Position numbers and translations under genes: made by a program. A DNA stretch of 64,000 bases from positions 77,431,573 through 77,495,572 of the forward strand of contig CM060986.1 in assembly GCA_030765065.1 (NCBI GenBank), read 5' to 3'. Under the pieces are notes generated by a model, which did not search any database, was not told where the DNA came from, and saw only the letters and a program-made list of their open reading frames with translations. Shown here in pieces: positions 22,535-33,804 of this stretch. Origin of the DNA: Deroplatys truncata (taxonomy: Eukaryota > Arthropoda > Insecta > Mantodea > Mantidae). The first letter of the stretch is position 1, and each line of letters starts with the position of its first letter.

Positions 22535-25500
22535 TTACAGTCTATAAGGACCCACAGGATCATAGTAAGGGTAAAGGCGTGACACATGAACACTCTGATG
22601 TTTGGTACGGGGAGCATGAGGTCGACCAACAAGGTAGGTAACAGGAGTGATCTGTCGGATAATTTCAAAAGGGCCAAAATATCTATGTAGCAACTTTGTA
22701 CATTTACCTTTCTTCCTAATAGGAGTAAAAACTTTGACTAATTGACCTACGTTATAAACCACATCTCTATGTTTAGCATCAAATGCTTCTTTTTGCTTCA
22801 CCTGTTGCTTTGTAATGTTAACAACAGCAACCTCGCGTGCCTTCTGAATCTCCTGCAATGTCTGTCTTACAAAAAGGTCATTAGACGTAGCTTGTAGCTG
22901 AACCTGGTTAGGTAAAGAAGGTTCTCGACCATATATCAAGAAAAAGGGTGAAAATTTAGTAGACTCTTGAACACTTGAGTTATACAAAAAGATGACATAG
23001 GGCAAAATTGAGTCCCAATTCTTCTGATTATTATCCACAAAATGGCTGAGCATATTTAAGAGGGTTTGGTTAAATCTTTCAGTAAGTCCGTTACAAGCTG
23101 GATGATAAGCACTAGTGAAATTGGAAGACACTGATAAAGATCTCAACAATTCTTGTGTCACTTCACTTAAGAAAACTGAGCCACGATCAGATAACAAGGC
23201 AGCAGGGGCTCCATGCTTACAGATGATGTTATGCAAAATAAATTTAGCAACTTGAGGGATTATTGCTGAAGGAAGCGACGCAGACTCGACCCAGCGAGAA
23301 GCATACTCGGTCGCAACGACAACATACTTATGTCCAGAATTTGAGCGTGGGAGAGGCCCAAGCAAATCAATACCCCACCGCTCGCCTACAGAAGTAACCG
23401 GAATTGGTTGCAATAAGCCTGCTGGTTTCTGATTCTTCGGTCCTTTTCTTGTTTGACAGCTGGGACAGGTTCGTACAAAGTGTTCAATATCTTTTTTCAT
23501 TCCAGCCCAGTAATATTTTGAGTGAATTTTGGCAAATGTTTTTGAGAATCCTAAATGCCCTGAAAGAGGATCATCATGACATGAAGAAAGAATTTCATGT
23601 TTTAGAGCTTCTGGAATAACTAGCAGATGGAGAGGGCCAGTGGAGCCAGCATTTTTACGATAAAGAACCCCTGATTTGAGCGTATAGTTTGAAATTTGTC
23701 TCTCAAGCTTAGCAGGGGCCGATGGAGGATCATGGAGAGCATTAATAAGCTCAAGTAACCCAGTATCTTTCTTCTGGTGGTCAGCAACTTCAACTGATGA
23801 GAGTAAACATGTGGGGAGTTCTTCAAGCTGTTCAAGATCACTTTCTATAGGTTGTAAAACAGGAACTCTCGATAGAGTATCAGCATCATGATGTTTCTTG
23901 CCAGATTTATAGGAAATGGTGTAATCAAACTCTTGCAATTTCAAACTCCAACGTGCCAAACGCCCAGTCAAATCTTTCAAATTATTCAAATAACAGAGGG
24001 AGTGATGATCAGAAACAATATGAACCTTGTAGCCATAAACAAAACTGCGAAAGTGGGTAAGTCCAAACAAAATGGCCAACAATTCCAACTCAGGAACACT
24101 GTAATTACGTTCACATTTAGATAGTGTCCTCGAAGCATAGCCCACTGGTTTCAACTCATTATCAATCTTTTGATACAACACTGAAGCAACCCCTAGTCCA
24201 CTGGCATCAGAGTGTAGTTCGGTATAAGCACCAGGAGTATAGTGAGCTAAGACAGGGGCCGAAACTAATAAGTCCTTCAAATTTTGAAATGCAGTTTGCT
24301 GATCAGATCCCCAAATAAAACTTTGATTCTTTCTAGTCAACTGAATTAGCGGTTGAGCAATATTTGCATAGTCCTTAATGAATTTCCTGTATAAATTAAA
24401 CAATCCCAAAACTTTCCTTACATCTCGAACATTTTTAGGACGAGGCAAATTTTGAATGGAAACAACTTTATCAGAATCAGGGGAAATGCCATCTTTAGAA
24501 ACTTCAAAGCCTAAGAGCTTGATCTTTTGCATAGCGAAGAAACATTTTTCTGGTTTGAGTTTAAACTTATGGTGATCCAGACGTTGAAAAACAGCCTCAA
24601 GATTTTGTAACAACTCCTCAAAGGTTTTGGCAAAAACAACAATATCATCTAAATATGCAATAGCTTTTTTAAAATTCAAATCACCTAACAACTTGTCTGC
24701 GATGTAACTGAAAAACCTAGGGGCATTCGCCAACCCAAAACTCAAGCGTGTGAATTGATATTGACCCTGAAAAGTAACAAAAGAGGTATATTTCTGGCTA
24801 TCCTCTGCAATAGGTACTTGAAAGTATGCTGAGAGCAAATCTAATGAGACAAACCATTTAGCCTCCCCCAAATAACTTAACAAATCATCTATCTATGGTA
24901 AAGGGAAAGAGGTGGTCTCTGTAACAGCATTCAATTTTCTATAATCGACACAAAATCTCATGGAGCCATCTTTCTTTTTGACAAGTACTGTAGGAGAGGC
25001 CCAGGAGGACTGCGACTCCTTGATAATTCCCGCATCTTGCATTTATTTAACTTGCTCTGCAATAATTTCCTTTTGTTTATGAGGAACTCTATATGGTCTT
25101 TGTTTAATTGGTTTAGGGTCATTTACTTTAATATCATATTCTGCAACATCAGTAGTACCAAGTTCTTGTAATGTTGTGGCAAAAAGATCACTATATTTCA
25201 ATAATAAAGAATGTAACTCAGCCTTTTGAGTTTCCAGGAGTTTACCATTGACATTAAAATTACAATTTGGAGCTGGCAGAGGAGTAACATCGGATGATAA
25301 AACAGAATTACTCTGAACGAGTGCAACATCATAAGCTTTGGCTAAGACTGTATTTGCAAACAATGTTTGTGGAACTGAAGTATTATTGTGCACTGGAATG
25401 GTAAGTTCAGAGGCAGAATGACACAACAACGGTGGAATGGAAAGATTCTTCTTTTGCATTATATTAAGAGCAGGTTCAAATATAACCTCATTGCTAATAG

Positions 25501-25777
25501 CTGACAAAGGCTTAACTGATATATAGCATGTAGACAGAGGTGGAATTTTTACATCATTTATAACTGCCATTTTAACCCCAGAATCTGCACAATTATTATC
25601 TTGGAGAGGGTTTACTGCCATATCAACAAAAGGACCTTGTGTTAGGGTTATTGGTATACTGAAAGCATCATTCTTAGAAGAGTTCAGGGTTATCAGGTTA
25701 TGTGCATAGTCAATTATAACATCATGGGCCTGCAAAAAGACATTGCCTAAAATTAAATCATGGGACAAATCTTTCAC
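22535..25777 (-). pseudogene. pol: pol: protease C-terminus, RT, RNase H, integrase (two in-frame stops)
   Basis: Frame from 25777: residues near the start read HDLILGNVFLQ, the C-terminal protease motif; the frame ends at a TAA (25043-25045) just after the RT lead-in RPYRVPHKQ. The same frame continues past a TAG at 24893-24895 into a 782-residue open stretch (24883-22535). There RT has LDLLSAY (D15), FGLANAP (50-55) and YLDD (77-80). RNase H follows with D226, the ELE pair near 265-267, SDHH (D292) and DAD (333-335). The integrase zinc finger uses H436, H443, C473 and C476. The catalytic triad is D506, D566, E602 (35-residue spacing), and a GPF module lies at 737-739. The enzyme would reverse-transcribe and insert the element, but the stops split it. 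Confidence 0.9.
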
Positions 25778-25782
25778 AACTA

Positions 25783-26313
25783 CTACATCCTCCTGAAAAA
25801 AACATCATTAATATAGAAATCTAACACAGTGTGGTAAGGCGCATCAAGTAACTTGTTTCCTGCAGTGCGGAGCATCATCTCTATGGGTTTCAATGTAGAA
25901 TGGTCAAGAACATGTGCAGCATTCACAATACTCACTGCGCTTCCTGTATCGAGCAAGATGGAGAGCTCTGTCTGGGCAATATGACCAGTAACTTGTAAGA
26001 TCTGACCTGATAATGCAGACACATCCCGTTGAGGTGTAGCTATGTCCCGTTGAGGTGCAGCCATGCTGGTAGGCGGTGGTGGTGCTGCTACGTCTCGTCG
26101 TATGAGGCTCGGCGTCAGTCGTTTTTGACTGCGGGAAGCGGCTCCGGCAAAAGCGAGCCAGGTGGCCCTGCCTGTTGCATCTATAGCAGGTGACGGGTGA
26201 ATCCCGCCGGTTGAAGTCAGATGACCGTGGAAGCTGTGAGTGCTGTGAAGTTCTCTCCGAAGATGGTAACTGAAACTGGTTAACTCTGTTACATAACTGT
26301 TCCACACGATCAA
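25783..26313 (-). pseudogene. Retroviral-type aspartic protease segment in a different frame
   Basis: The frame open from 26313 to 25783 holds LLDTGSAVSIV, with D122-T123-G124 as the catalytic triad of a retropepsin that matures Gag-Pol. Upstream is a linker with repeated PQRD units (about residues 87-97). This frame is one base off gag and off the following RT frame: gag to protease needs a +1 shift and protease to RT a -1 shift. The second change falls at a seven-base T run (25796-25802 as A on the plus strand), inside the protease fold, so a one-base loss is more likely there than programmed shifting. The first 60 or so residues overlap gag and are probably not translated in this frame. 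Confidence 0.75.
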
Positions 26314-27145
26314 TCAGCTGATGCATAGGATCGATAGGTACGCCCACAAGAGAAGAAGCTTGAGAAGGCTGAGGAGAAGCTGGTAAAGTAACAGCAGGAA
26401 CAGATGCATTATTAAATACAACAGAGGGTGGCGTAACCACTGCAGTCTGAGATTGAGCAGACACTAGATGTTCACGGTTCTGCACATAAAACTGTGCTTT
26501 GTCCACTCGTCGAATAATTTGTATTACCTCATCAACAGTTTGAGGATTTAATGGCAATAAAGATTGTACATAAAGAGGTCTAAGACCTTTAAGCAAGTGT
26601 TTAATTTGTTCTAACTCCAACATAGCTGGGTTGACTTGGTCACATAAAGATAGCACGTCATAGATGTAATTAATAACGGGTTCATCATCCAACTGTACCC
26701 GTTGTCTGAGTTTCATTTCCAGAATGTCTCTCTGGTTTGTTATCTGAAATGCATTTAGAAATTGTGTAGATAAGAGAACCCAATCATGGTGAGGATGCCG
26801 ATGGCGAAAAGTTGGAAACCATGATGCGGCAGTATCTCGTAAATAGCATGGAAAGCATTTCAATTTCATTTCTTCTGACCAGCCATTAGCAGCAGCGACC
26901 ATTTCAAAATTCTGCAGAAATTCATAGGCCGACAACTTACTGGAATTCTCAAAGTAAGAGGGGTCAATGACCGGGCGACACACAGCTGACTGCATTGTAC
27001 TCGCCGACACAGGCGGATTAGGCATCACTGGTAATATCTGAGTAACAACAGGTGTATTAGTACTGGAAATAGATTCTACTTCACTACGCTCGCTAACTGG
27101 AGCAATTGCCACATCAGATTTCTGCGTAGTACGTCGCTTAGGCAT
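25904..27145 (-). CDS. gag: gag: capsid/nucleocapsid polyprotein of the LTR element
   Basis: 413 residues from an ATG at 27145, the first start after the leader. Residues 60-230 look like a Ty3-type Gag capsid: YEFLQNFEMVAAANGW, then CFPCYLRDTAASWF, with the aromatic and Leu pattern of that family and a QRVQLDDEPVINYI block. A Pro/Ser/Gln-rich linker follows. A single CCHC zinc knuckle, C320-x2-C323-x4-H328-x4-C333 (CYRCNRQGHLARFC), binds genomic RNA. The last 70 or so residues, after the knuckle, are probably an out-of-frame read of the protease linker, so the natural C-terminus is likely shorter or fused by frameshift. No internal stop, so this frame could still be translated. Confidence 0.88.
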   Translation of the reverse strand: MPKRRTTQKSDVAIAPVSERSEVESISSTNTPVVTQILPVMPNPPVSASTMQSAVCRPVIDPSYFENSSKLSAYEFLQNFEMVAAANGWSEEMKLKCFPCYLRDTAASWFPTFRHRHPHHDWVLLSTQFLNAFQITNQRDILEMKLRQRVQLDDEPVINYIYDVLSLCDQVNPAMLELEQIKHLLKGLRPLYVQSLLPLNPQTVDEVIQIIRRVDKAQFYVQNREHLVSAQSQTAVVTPPSVVFNNASVPAVTLPASPQPSQASSLVGVPIDPMHQLIDRVEQLCNRVNQFQLPSSERTSQHSQLPRSSDFNRRDSPVTCYRCNRQGHLARFCRSRFPQSKTTDAEPHTTRRSSTTTAYQHGCTSTGHSYTSTGCVCIIRSDLTSYWSYCPDRALHLARYRKRSEYCECCTCS

Positions 27146-28262
27146 GATTGCAGCACAAAAGATAACACAACCAGTAAATAAACAATATGAAGAAGCAATA
27201 CGGATTACACCAAACTAAGCACTTATAGCATCACATAAATGTAAGTAGCAATATCAGAACTAGCCAAATAAAACAGTACAGTAGTATTACAATCAAGCGC
27301 CCACGGCGAAATATCAGAAACTTATACCAACATACGGTTTACACAAGCATGACACGCAAACCACTTGGACACAATACCAAGATTTTTAAACAGAATGAAC
27401 ACATGGAAGAAAAAACAAAATGATGTCTTCAGTGAGAAACCTCGAACTGGAAGTTAAAAAAAACACGTCACACCTACTGTGACCAACGCTGACATTATCT
27501 CAAAAAGAGCATAATACACACTTGCAATTTATACGTAACAATGTACAATGCACACAAAAAAATTCATTCTCTTTTTTCTTTAAAACAAATGTATCTGACC
27601 TGATATACACACGCAAATAAACGCACAGAACACGTGCTGATAAAGACTAGCTTCACAAACAAGAATTAGTGCTGAATTGCATAACCACGCGGGAATTACA
27701 TAACACACGTGCGTACATAAAAGTTACATGAAAAATGTCCCACAAAAGTATAGTAAACAGCTGGAAATCACAATCAATGGAATATAAAGTTACAAGCTTC
27801 CAGAACCACTGCTAATAAGCACAGAAAACAGTATTTTCACCTACATCGCCAACAGGTGACGAGCACATTTTTAAAGTTGCAAATATCTCTCAATCGTTTC
27901 ACAACTCACCTTTCACAAAAATATATATTTCAAAATAACCAGCACGAACCACCTAGCACACCAATACAATGTAATAGAAATGAAGCCAAAATAAGAGGAA
28001 AAATGGAGTCAGAAGTTTTAGCGTCACGCCGACAGACAATGGGAAAAATACCAAGAACTCAAAATTTAAAATTTAAACACGGGACTTTCAGAAATCAAAG
28101 CAACAAAATTTATAATATAGAAACCACAAATTACGCCAACAAAATCCTACCCTTAAGCCAAGAAACAGAGTTACATTTTTAGCGACCACGTGGGGGACCA
28201 AAAACCGTTACATTTAGAGGGAAAAAAAAATTTGTACTTAAAAATCTCACAAAAACCAAACT
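27146..28262 (-). other. 5' leader of the LTR element
   Basis: About 1.1 kb between primer site and gag start with only short frames on its own strand. A 108-residue plus-strand frame at 27856-28182 is Asn/Thr/Lys-rich and looks accidental. Packaging signals would lie here but cannot be identified by eye. Confidence 0.55.
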
Positions 28263-28280
28263 ATGCCCGGCCCTCCACCA
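28263..28280 (-). promoter_or_regulatory. Primer-binding site candidate
   Basis: Two bases inside the 5' LTR the element reads TGGTGGAGGGCCGGGCAT. It begins with the TGG that pairs with a tRNA 3' CCA. I cannot match the remaining bases to a particular tRNA. Confidence 0.6.
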
Positions 28281-28282
28281 AC

Positions 28283-28781
28283 TGTCGTAGCCTCTACTAA
28301 ATAATACTCAGAAAATGACGGGGAGACACTCGCTTAGCAAAAGGTACCGGTAAATTAATAAGATCTTCACATGGCGAGGCTACGACGGGAACGCAGCTAA
28401 GTTAAACACAAAAATAATTGCTATTTCAACATGTCACATGGCTTAAGGGAAAGGCAGGACACTACACTACCATAATTAAAACTTTCACGGAATGGATGGC
28501 TTGTTATTTAATGAGATAAAGACAGATACTTAGCTGTTACTATTGTAGCCCACATGTCTGCCGAGCGAGGCCATCGTGCCGGTCTAGCACAGAGAATGGC
28601 AGTTCTACGTCCCTCCTACTCGGAGCTTACCCACTGACTGCTTTGTCCCAAACGACACTCCTGTAGCATCGGAGACGCTATTCCCTCCCTAACACCTAGT
28701 TCCCCCTACTCCCAACTCTGCCATCTCAGATCTCGGTGACCAGAGGCTCATATATATCCTATCATCTTTGCATACGCCACA
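28283..28781 (-). repeat. 5' LTR (499 bp)
   Basis: In element orientation begins TGTGGCGTATGC and ends GGCTACGACA. Compared with the other LTR it carries about a dozen scattered substitutions and two extra bases in the TATATA stretch (about 28748-28757). Promoter and polyadenylation functions are expected here by family. Confidence 0.93.
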
Positions 28782-29233
28782 ATATGACTCTCACTGTTTA
28801 TCAGGTTTGAAAAGCCATTCACAATGAAGAGGTCTTCTGGGGACATTTCCAAAAAAATTCAAGATATATGTTTCAATTTTCATGAAAACATCTTAAACAT
28901 GTGATATTTTAATCAAGATCGTTAGAGCCATTTTTGAAAAAATAAGAATTTTCGAAAAATGTTTCCTTGTAAATTTTAGTCTGGGGTGAGGGGATTTTCT
29001 TTCAAATCTTTCGTATCGCATCTTTGAAAGATAGTGAACCTAAATACCAAGTTTGGTATTTATCTGACTTTTCGTTTTTGAGTTATGCTGTTCACATTCA
29101 CACAGACACACATACGGACCTTTTTTTAAAATGCTACTTTTCGATCCACGGGCTTCAAAACATGTGTTTCCGGTGAAATCTCGGTATCGAATTTTTAGGT
29201 GGAATGCAATACTATACGTAGAAAAAGTAAAAA

Positions 29234-29395
29234 TCTGATGACTCAGCAAATTATTCTTGCAAAAGCTTATTCTTCTATCTGCTTCTTGTTAATCGGGATA
29301 AACGTTTACATAATTCGCTTTATTATTTATTTCGCTCTAGACACAGGTGGCTTAAGTGATAGTGAAATCATTAGAATGTGCTTGCTTGGTTGCTT
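29234..29395 (-). mobile_element. HINE-like repeat, 3' fragment (copy 10)
   Basis: Begins (minus-strand outer end) tctgatgactcag directly after the AAAAA that borders copy 9. The 'aagcttattcttctatctgcttcttgttaatcgggat' block follows and similarity fades beyond about 29395. Two copies therefore sit back to back around one A/T run. Confidence 0.6.
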
Positions 29396-29950
29396 TCTTT
29401 CAAACTCCACTCGTTGCACGATATTGGGGGAGAGAGCGAAGAAAACAACGTCAGTATTAGTAAGTTAGGAGACATCTAGAATGTTCAGAGTTGGCGCCAT
29501 ACGTGGTAACCCAGCGCTGATTAATGCTTACATTTCAAAGCAGTTTTTAGTGTACATATTTAACATATAAAACTTACGTTTTGATTTCTCTCCAGATTTT
29601 CGATCTCTTCTACGGTGTTCATTTTCAGTGGTAGCCAAGGTGCCCTATACAGCAAGGAGTCAGAGGTCCTGCTTAGAACAGTCGACTCACCACTGAAGAC
29701 GGCCAGCGTATAAACAGACGATACACCTGAAAAAAATATTTCGTTGGCCCTCCAGCCCTGTAATCTCACTTACCTGTGTGTTTTTGTGATGTATAATACA
29801 CTCCTTATTTTATTATACGTTGTAATGTATCAGTTAAGTAAAAACATAAAAAATGGATAAAACAAAGACGCGAATATTTGCAAAACAATTAGTTACATAG
29901 CTTGAGCACACATAGGTTGCCATAATTAGCAGCAGTGCCTATAAATAATT

Positions 29951-30945
29951 ATGATTTGCTACATTCACATGAATTTCTTTACTGTCCAACAATCTATTGT
30001 TACAAACATTTATTCTTCTTTCTACCTCATGTTAATCCAGATAAACTTAGAAATAGTTTTATTATATATGTAGATATACTTACAAGGACATTACTGGAAT
30101 ATAGTGGGCTTAAGCGATAGTCAAATCTAGTAAGAGCGGGTCGTTATGTGATGATTTTGAAAATTCGATCTCTTTGCATGATCATGAGAAAAAAGTGAAC
30201 AGTAATTTCTCTCTTGAGAATTATATAAATATTTAAAAATTTAAACCAATAACGAAGAATACCTCGTTAACAGTTAATTCCAAAATGTGGGTAGATCATT
30301 TAAGTTGAGAGTGTACAGTATCTCCAAAACTAAGCGTTGTAGAAAGAAATGTCTTTTGTAAAAGTTTCTAGATATTATGAGGGAAGGTGTATGCCATTAG
30401 TCGTGTTTTGTTTGGAGGACGTTATGATGGCCATTTAAAAGTCAGTTTGTTTTTTTATTGGGAACCTACAGTTAGGGTAAATTTTTATTTGACATACATT
30501 TTGTGGCTTAATGAGATCTAAATTTTTGGGTACTAATATTTTGTCTAACTTTTACGGTTTACCACTTACACAAAACTCGTGTAGAGTAAAGGGGACATCA
30601 CATGTTATTCCCAAAACCTTCATGATAAACATTTAATTTATCGTGAAAATATCTTAAGCATATGCTGTTTTAATCAAAAGTTGTTAGTCATTTTTGAGAA
30701 AATCAAAATTTTCGAACATTTTTCCATATAAGGGGTTATTTGGTATGGTGAGATTTCTTGAAAATTTTCTCATGCATCCTTAGAACTTAGTTAAACAAAG
30801 TTTGAGTTATGCTGTTAGCACACACACATGCACCTTTTTATAAAAATGCCTTTTTTGGATTTAGGGAGTCTCAAAACGTGTACTTCCATGAAATCCCAAT
30901 ATTGAAGTTTTGGGTGGACTAGAATACTCCCTGTGTTACCATGGG
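29951..30945 (-). mobile_element. HINE-like repeat (copy 11), degenerate, with internal extra sequence
   Basis: Read on the minus strand, 3' blocks occupy about 29951-30300 and the rest 30480-30945, ending in 'gggagtctcaaaacgtgtacttcc' and a degenerate start block. About 180 bp at 30300-30480 does not align to other copies. Confidence 0.65.
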
Positions 30946-30949
30946 TGAG

Positions 30950-32915
30950 CATTCCTCCTCTAGCTAAATGAGACACATTCTCATACTATTTTAATCAGTA
31001 TACTTTTTATCATTCACCATGTATTAAGTCTAGAGGCTTCTATGAAGTGATCGTACTCTTGTCTTTGAGTCACTTTATAAATTTGCGAATTGTATCTCCT
31101 TGAGTGTCCTGTGCCCTTTACGACGAATCTTCCCAAAGAAAGTACCTTCCTTCTTCTCTATGACCATAACATGGAATCGCAGAGAGGTGAATGAACGTAT
31201 AGAATGTTGGTACAAGGAAAGTCGTACCCAAGAGTATAAAATGACAAAGTCGAGATAATCATCGATGCCGCACGCAAATGAACTAGCCACCGAGGGAGAG
31301 GATTGGTGTTTTTACAATGAAGTTGGCTGATGGGAAAGGGATTTGCCACGTTAACTTGAAATATGCTTTCTATTTCACTCAGAGCGAATGAATCCAGATC
31401 CACCTTTTGCTTCAAGTCAAAGGAAGAAGGATAAGAAATGTGGGGAAGAATGTCGGATAAGCTATGAATTTTCTACGCTGGGGAGAGGATTTGAGAAATG
31501 AAGCTAGTTTCAACTTCAGTCTTTACCTTTCCTTTCTTCACCCCATTCCATTTTTTTATTTCTCTTCTTTAAATGAAGGTAAAGAAAATGAAAAGGGCAA
31601 GGAAAAAGGGATCGAAATGCAAGAGATTTGTTAACCATAGCGCAGAGTGGAAGATTTAAATCTCCACTGTGTTATAATTAATTTAGTGTTATCGTATGGT
31701 AAAACTATTTATTCAGAGTAAAATGGAGGATGCTAATATATTTCAGTTGCGTTCCAAATATCTTTCGTCTTGGCTTCCTATATACAGGATACATTATAGA
31801 ATAAATCCTAAAAAGCCATGTGATACATTCAGATGATTTCCTCTACCCATTACAAATACACATATATCTGTTATACATTATATTATTAAAATAGTGTCAT
31901 GATTACACAATTAAAATGATTTCAAATTGAAAAAGGCGCGCTTATTAGGAACACTTTAAATAAGAATCAAATTTTTCTTCGTGGTAACAAATTCTTACAA
32001 TGAAAATAATAATAAAAAAAGAATAGCGAACTTTCAAGCATGTTCCTTAGATGCCTTTAAACTTGCTACATGGAATATTTTTAAAATGGCTAACAGTAAT
32101 AAACACTGTTGGATACAAATACTGTGTTTTAATGATCTTGTTATTTTTCCTGTAACATGTTTTTGTCTATATTTTAAGCTTTCATAGCATACTATACAAA
32201 ATTCAGTCAACTAAAGGAGACTTCACAGAAAATATAAGATACACTTTATATTTACCGTATTAATATGTCATATTTTAACCCTCTATTTCCGGAAATATTT
32301 TGCTACATATGCTGCTCTTCCTCTAATTCCTAAAAAGGCTTTTATATCCCTTTCACTTCAGCACAATTGAAACAATTGAATAGCCGTGATCATTAGAGCG
32401 ATACGAAATGGACTGGTGGACATATACTCAAAGCCACAGGAGTTGAGTCCCAGCGACTGCAGTCAAATGTGCCTGTGATAAAGGACGGGGAGGGCCCAAG
32501 TAAAATAACCGGTGTAATGGCACGCTTGGATGCTGACGGGGTTACATTTGATTGCAGTCGCATAGATTTTACTTCTTTATATTAAAGCAGACAGTACACT
32601 TTTACTGAAAAAATAATGTTTTTACAATATAAAACAGCTATAAGTAGCTTCATGTTATTGCTGAAGGTTAGAATAATATGAAATTAGAAAAAATATAAAT
32701 TAAAAAACTAAAACCTAGAAAACTTCTTTATAACGAATATGGCTTAATAACTAACATTATACCGTTTTGAGAAAATAAAAAATAATCTTTCCATAAAGAC
32801 GACAGCTTGAAAATCATTGTACCATCCTTGGAAGGTACCTGATGAACTTAAATAACTAGCTTGGTTATGATTGACAGAAGTATTAATAATTGTAATGTTA
32901 TCATCATATTATATG
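30950..32915. other. No gene; one short inverted repeat
   Basis: No coding signal. 32453-32470 (GCGACTGCAGTCAAATGT) and 32544-32561 are inverted copies differing at one base, about 75 bp apart, and could form a hairpin or be ends of a small element. A purine-rich tract covers about 31570-31625. Confidence 0.45.
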
Positions 32916-32918
32916 ATG

Positions 32919-33546
32919 AGTCGCTACGTTTTAATTTCCATCACATCTGCGCTTGGTGTTTTCTGAGTAGCGCTTTCAGGAGGTCTTTCTCTCCCATCTT
33001 CAACTAAAAGGCGATTGCTTTTCGCTCACTACCCTGATCCCCAAGAAGTAACCCAGCAGGTGATTTTTTGTCCTCTGTTGGGAAAAGTTGTAATCTAGTT
33101 GTCTTGAAGTTACTGCAGTATGTGGTGAAGATTGGGAACTCGTTTGTCTTCTCTCTTGCAATTTGATTGGATCAGCTACATCAAGTAGTCTGTTGGTGGG
33201 ATTTCAAAATTCAAAATATTATTCTTGATGTTAAGATGGATGAAAATCTTTTTCCCAAATTTTCAGTTGTGAAGAAGTCTGTATAGGTTTTAATAATTTT
33301 GTCTCTCGTCCTATTTCATGATTAACAGTCCAAAAATGGTTAGTAACTGCTGATTTAACTATTTGTTTTAATTTTGTATTCCTTTTATGTTCACTCAAAC
33401 GTATTTTTAAATTTCTTTTTGTTCTACCAATATATGAAACTTGGCAATCTTGACATGGAATCTGATATATACCTGATGGGAGAAAGACGTCTCCCTACTC
33501 AGAAAACACCAAGCGCAGATGTGATTGGAATTAAAACGTAGCGACT
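32919..33546 (-). pseudogene. Penelope-like 3' end with GIY-YIG, bounded by inverted tails
   Basis: On the minus strand from about 33477 the frame reads SGIYQIPCQDCQVSYIGRTK, then RLSEHKRN, KLLKPIQTSSQLKIWE and, after stops, LQERRQTSSQSSPHTAVTSRQ and LDYNFSQQRTKNHLLGYFLG. This is the GIY-YIG nuclease and C-terminus of a Penelope-like element, more complete than the copy at 8646. The tail at 32919-32995 is present again, reversed, at 33478-33546, immediately upstream of the nuclease. Whether that reflects a second truncated insertion or the terminal repeat layout typical of this superfamily cannot be decided here. Confidence 0.8.
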
Positions 33547-33574
33547 TGCCATATTATAGCTAGCTTGATATTCA

Positions 33575-33731
33575 TATAACTTTTAGTTTTTCATTATGCT
33601 GTTCACGCATACTTTTTATACTTTTCTTTTAATTCATGACACTTATAAACATGAATTTCGGGCAAAATTTGGGTGGAATTTTTGTGTGGATTGCCATACT
33701 TTCTCTTCCATGTGTCGGTGGTAAAGAAAGT
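33575..33731 (-). mobile_element. HINE-like repeat, 5' fragment (copy 12)
   Basis: Minus-strand start block ggtaaagaaagt followed outward by AAAAA at 33732-33736, with the 'gggtggaatttttgtg' block inside. A possible plus-strand tail (gagtaggtagggaaagttatgtg) lies just right at about 33760-33790. Confidence 0.55.
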
Positions 33732-33804
33732 AAAAATTGTACGGTTTTATCAGACTCTTGAGTAGGTAGGGAAAGTTATGTGAAAGTCGCACATAAGTTT
33801 TTAA

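Larger units (their letters stand above)
19877..28781 (-). mobile_element. Ty3/gypsy LTR retrotransposon, env-less, about 8.9 kb
   Basis: A structurally complete element read on the minus strand: 5' LTR, primer site, leader of about 1.1 kb, gag, protease, RT/RNase H, integrase, 3' untranslated stretch of about 2.2 kb, purine tract, 3' LTR. ATAT flanks both sides (19873-19876 and 28782-28785) as a 4-bp target duplication. The domain order PR-RT-RH-IN places it in Ty3/gypsy. The LTRs differ by about a dozen substitutions and one 2-base indel over 497-499 bp, so insertion was fairly recent. Frame changes and two stops in pol make this copy non-autonomous. No envelope-like frame exists between integrase and the 3' LTR. 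Exact clade not resolved. Confidence 0.93.
19556..29228 (-). mobile_element. HINE-like repeat (copy 9) split by the LTR retrotransposon
   Basis: In minus orientation the 3' part is 19556-19876 (tctgatgtgttacactcgcatgac at its outer edge) and the 5' part is 28782-29228, ending with the 'ggtggaatgcaatac...gtagaaaaagt' start block. AAAAA lies immediately outside both ends (19551-19555 and 29229-29233). The retrotransposon broke it at an ATAT site. The joined repeat would be about 765 bp. Confidence 0.75.

Noticed and set aside
27856-28182. 108-residue plus-strand frame in the LTR element leader
   Set aside because: Antisense to the element, low complexity, no family resemblance.
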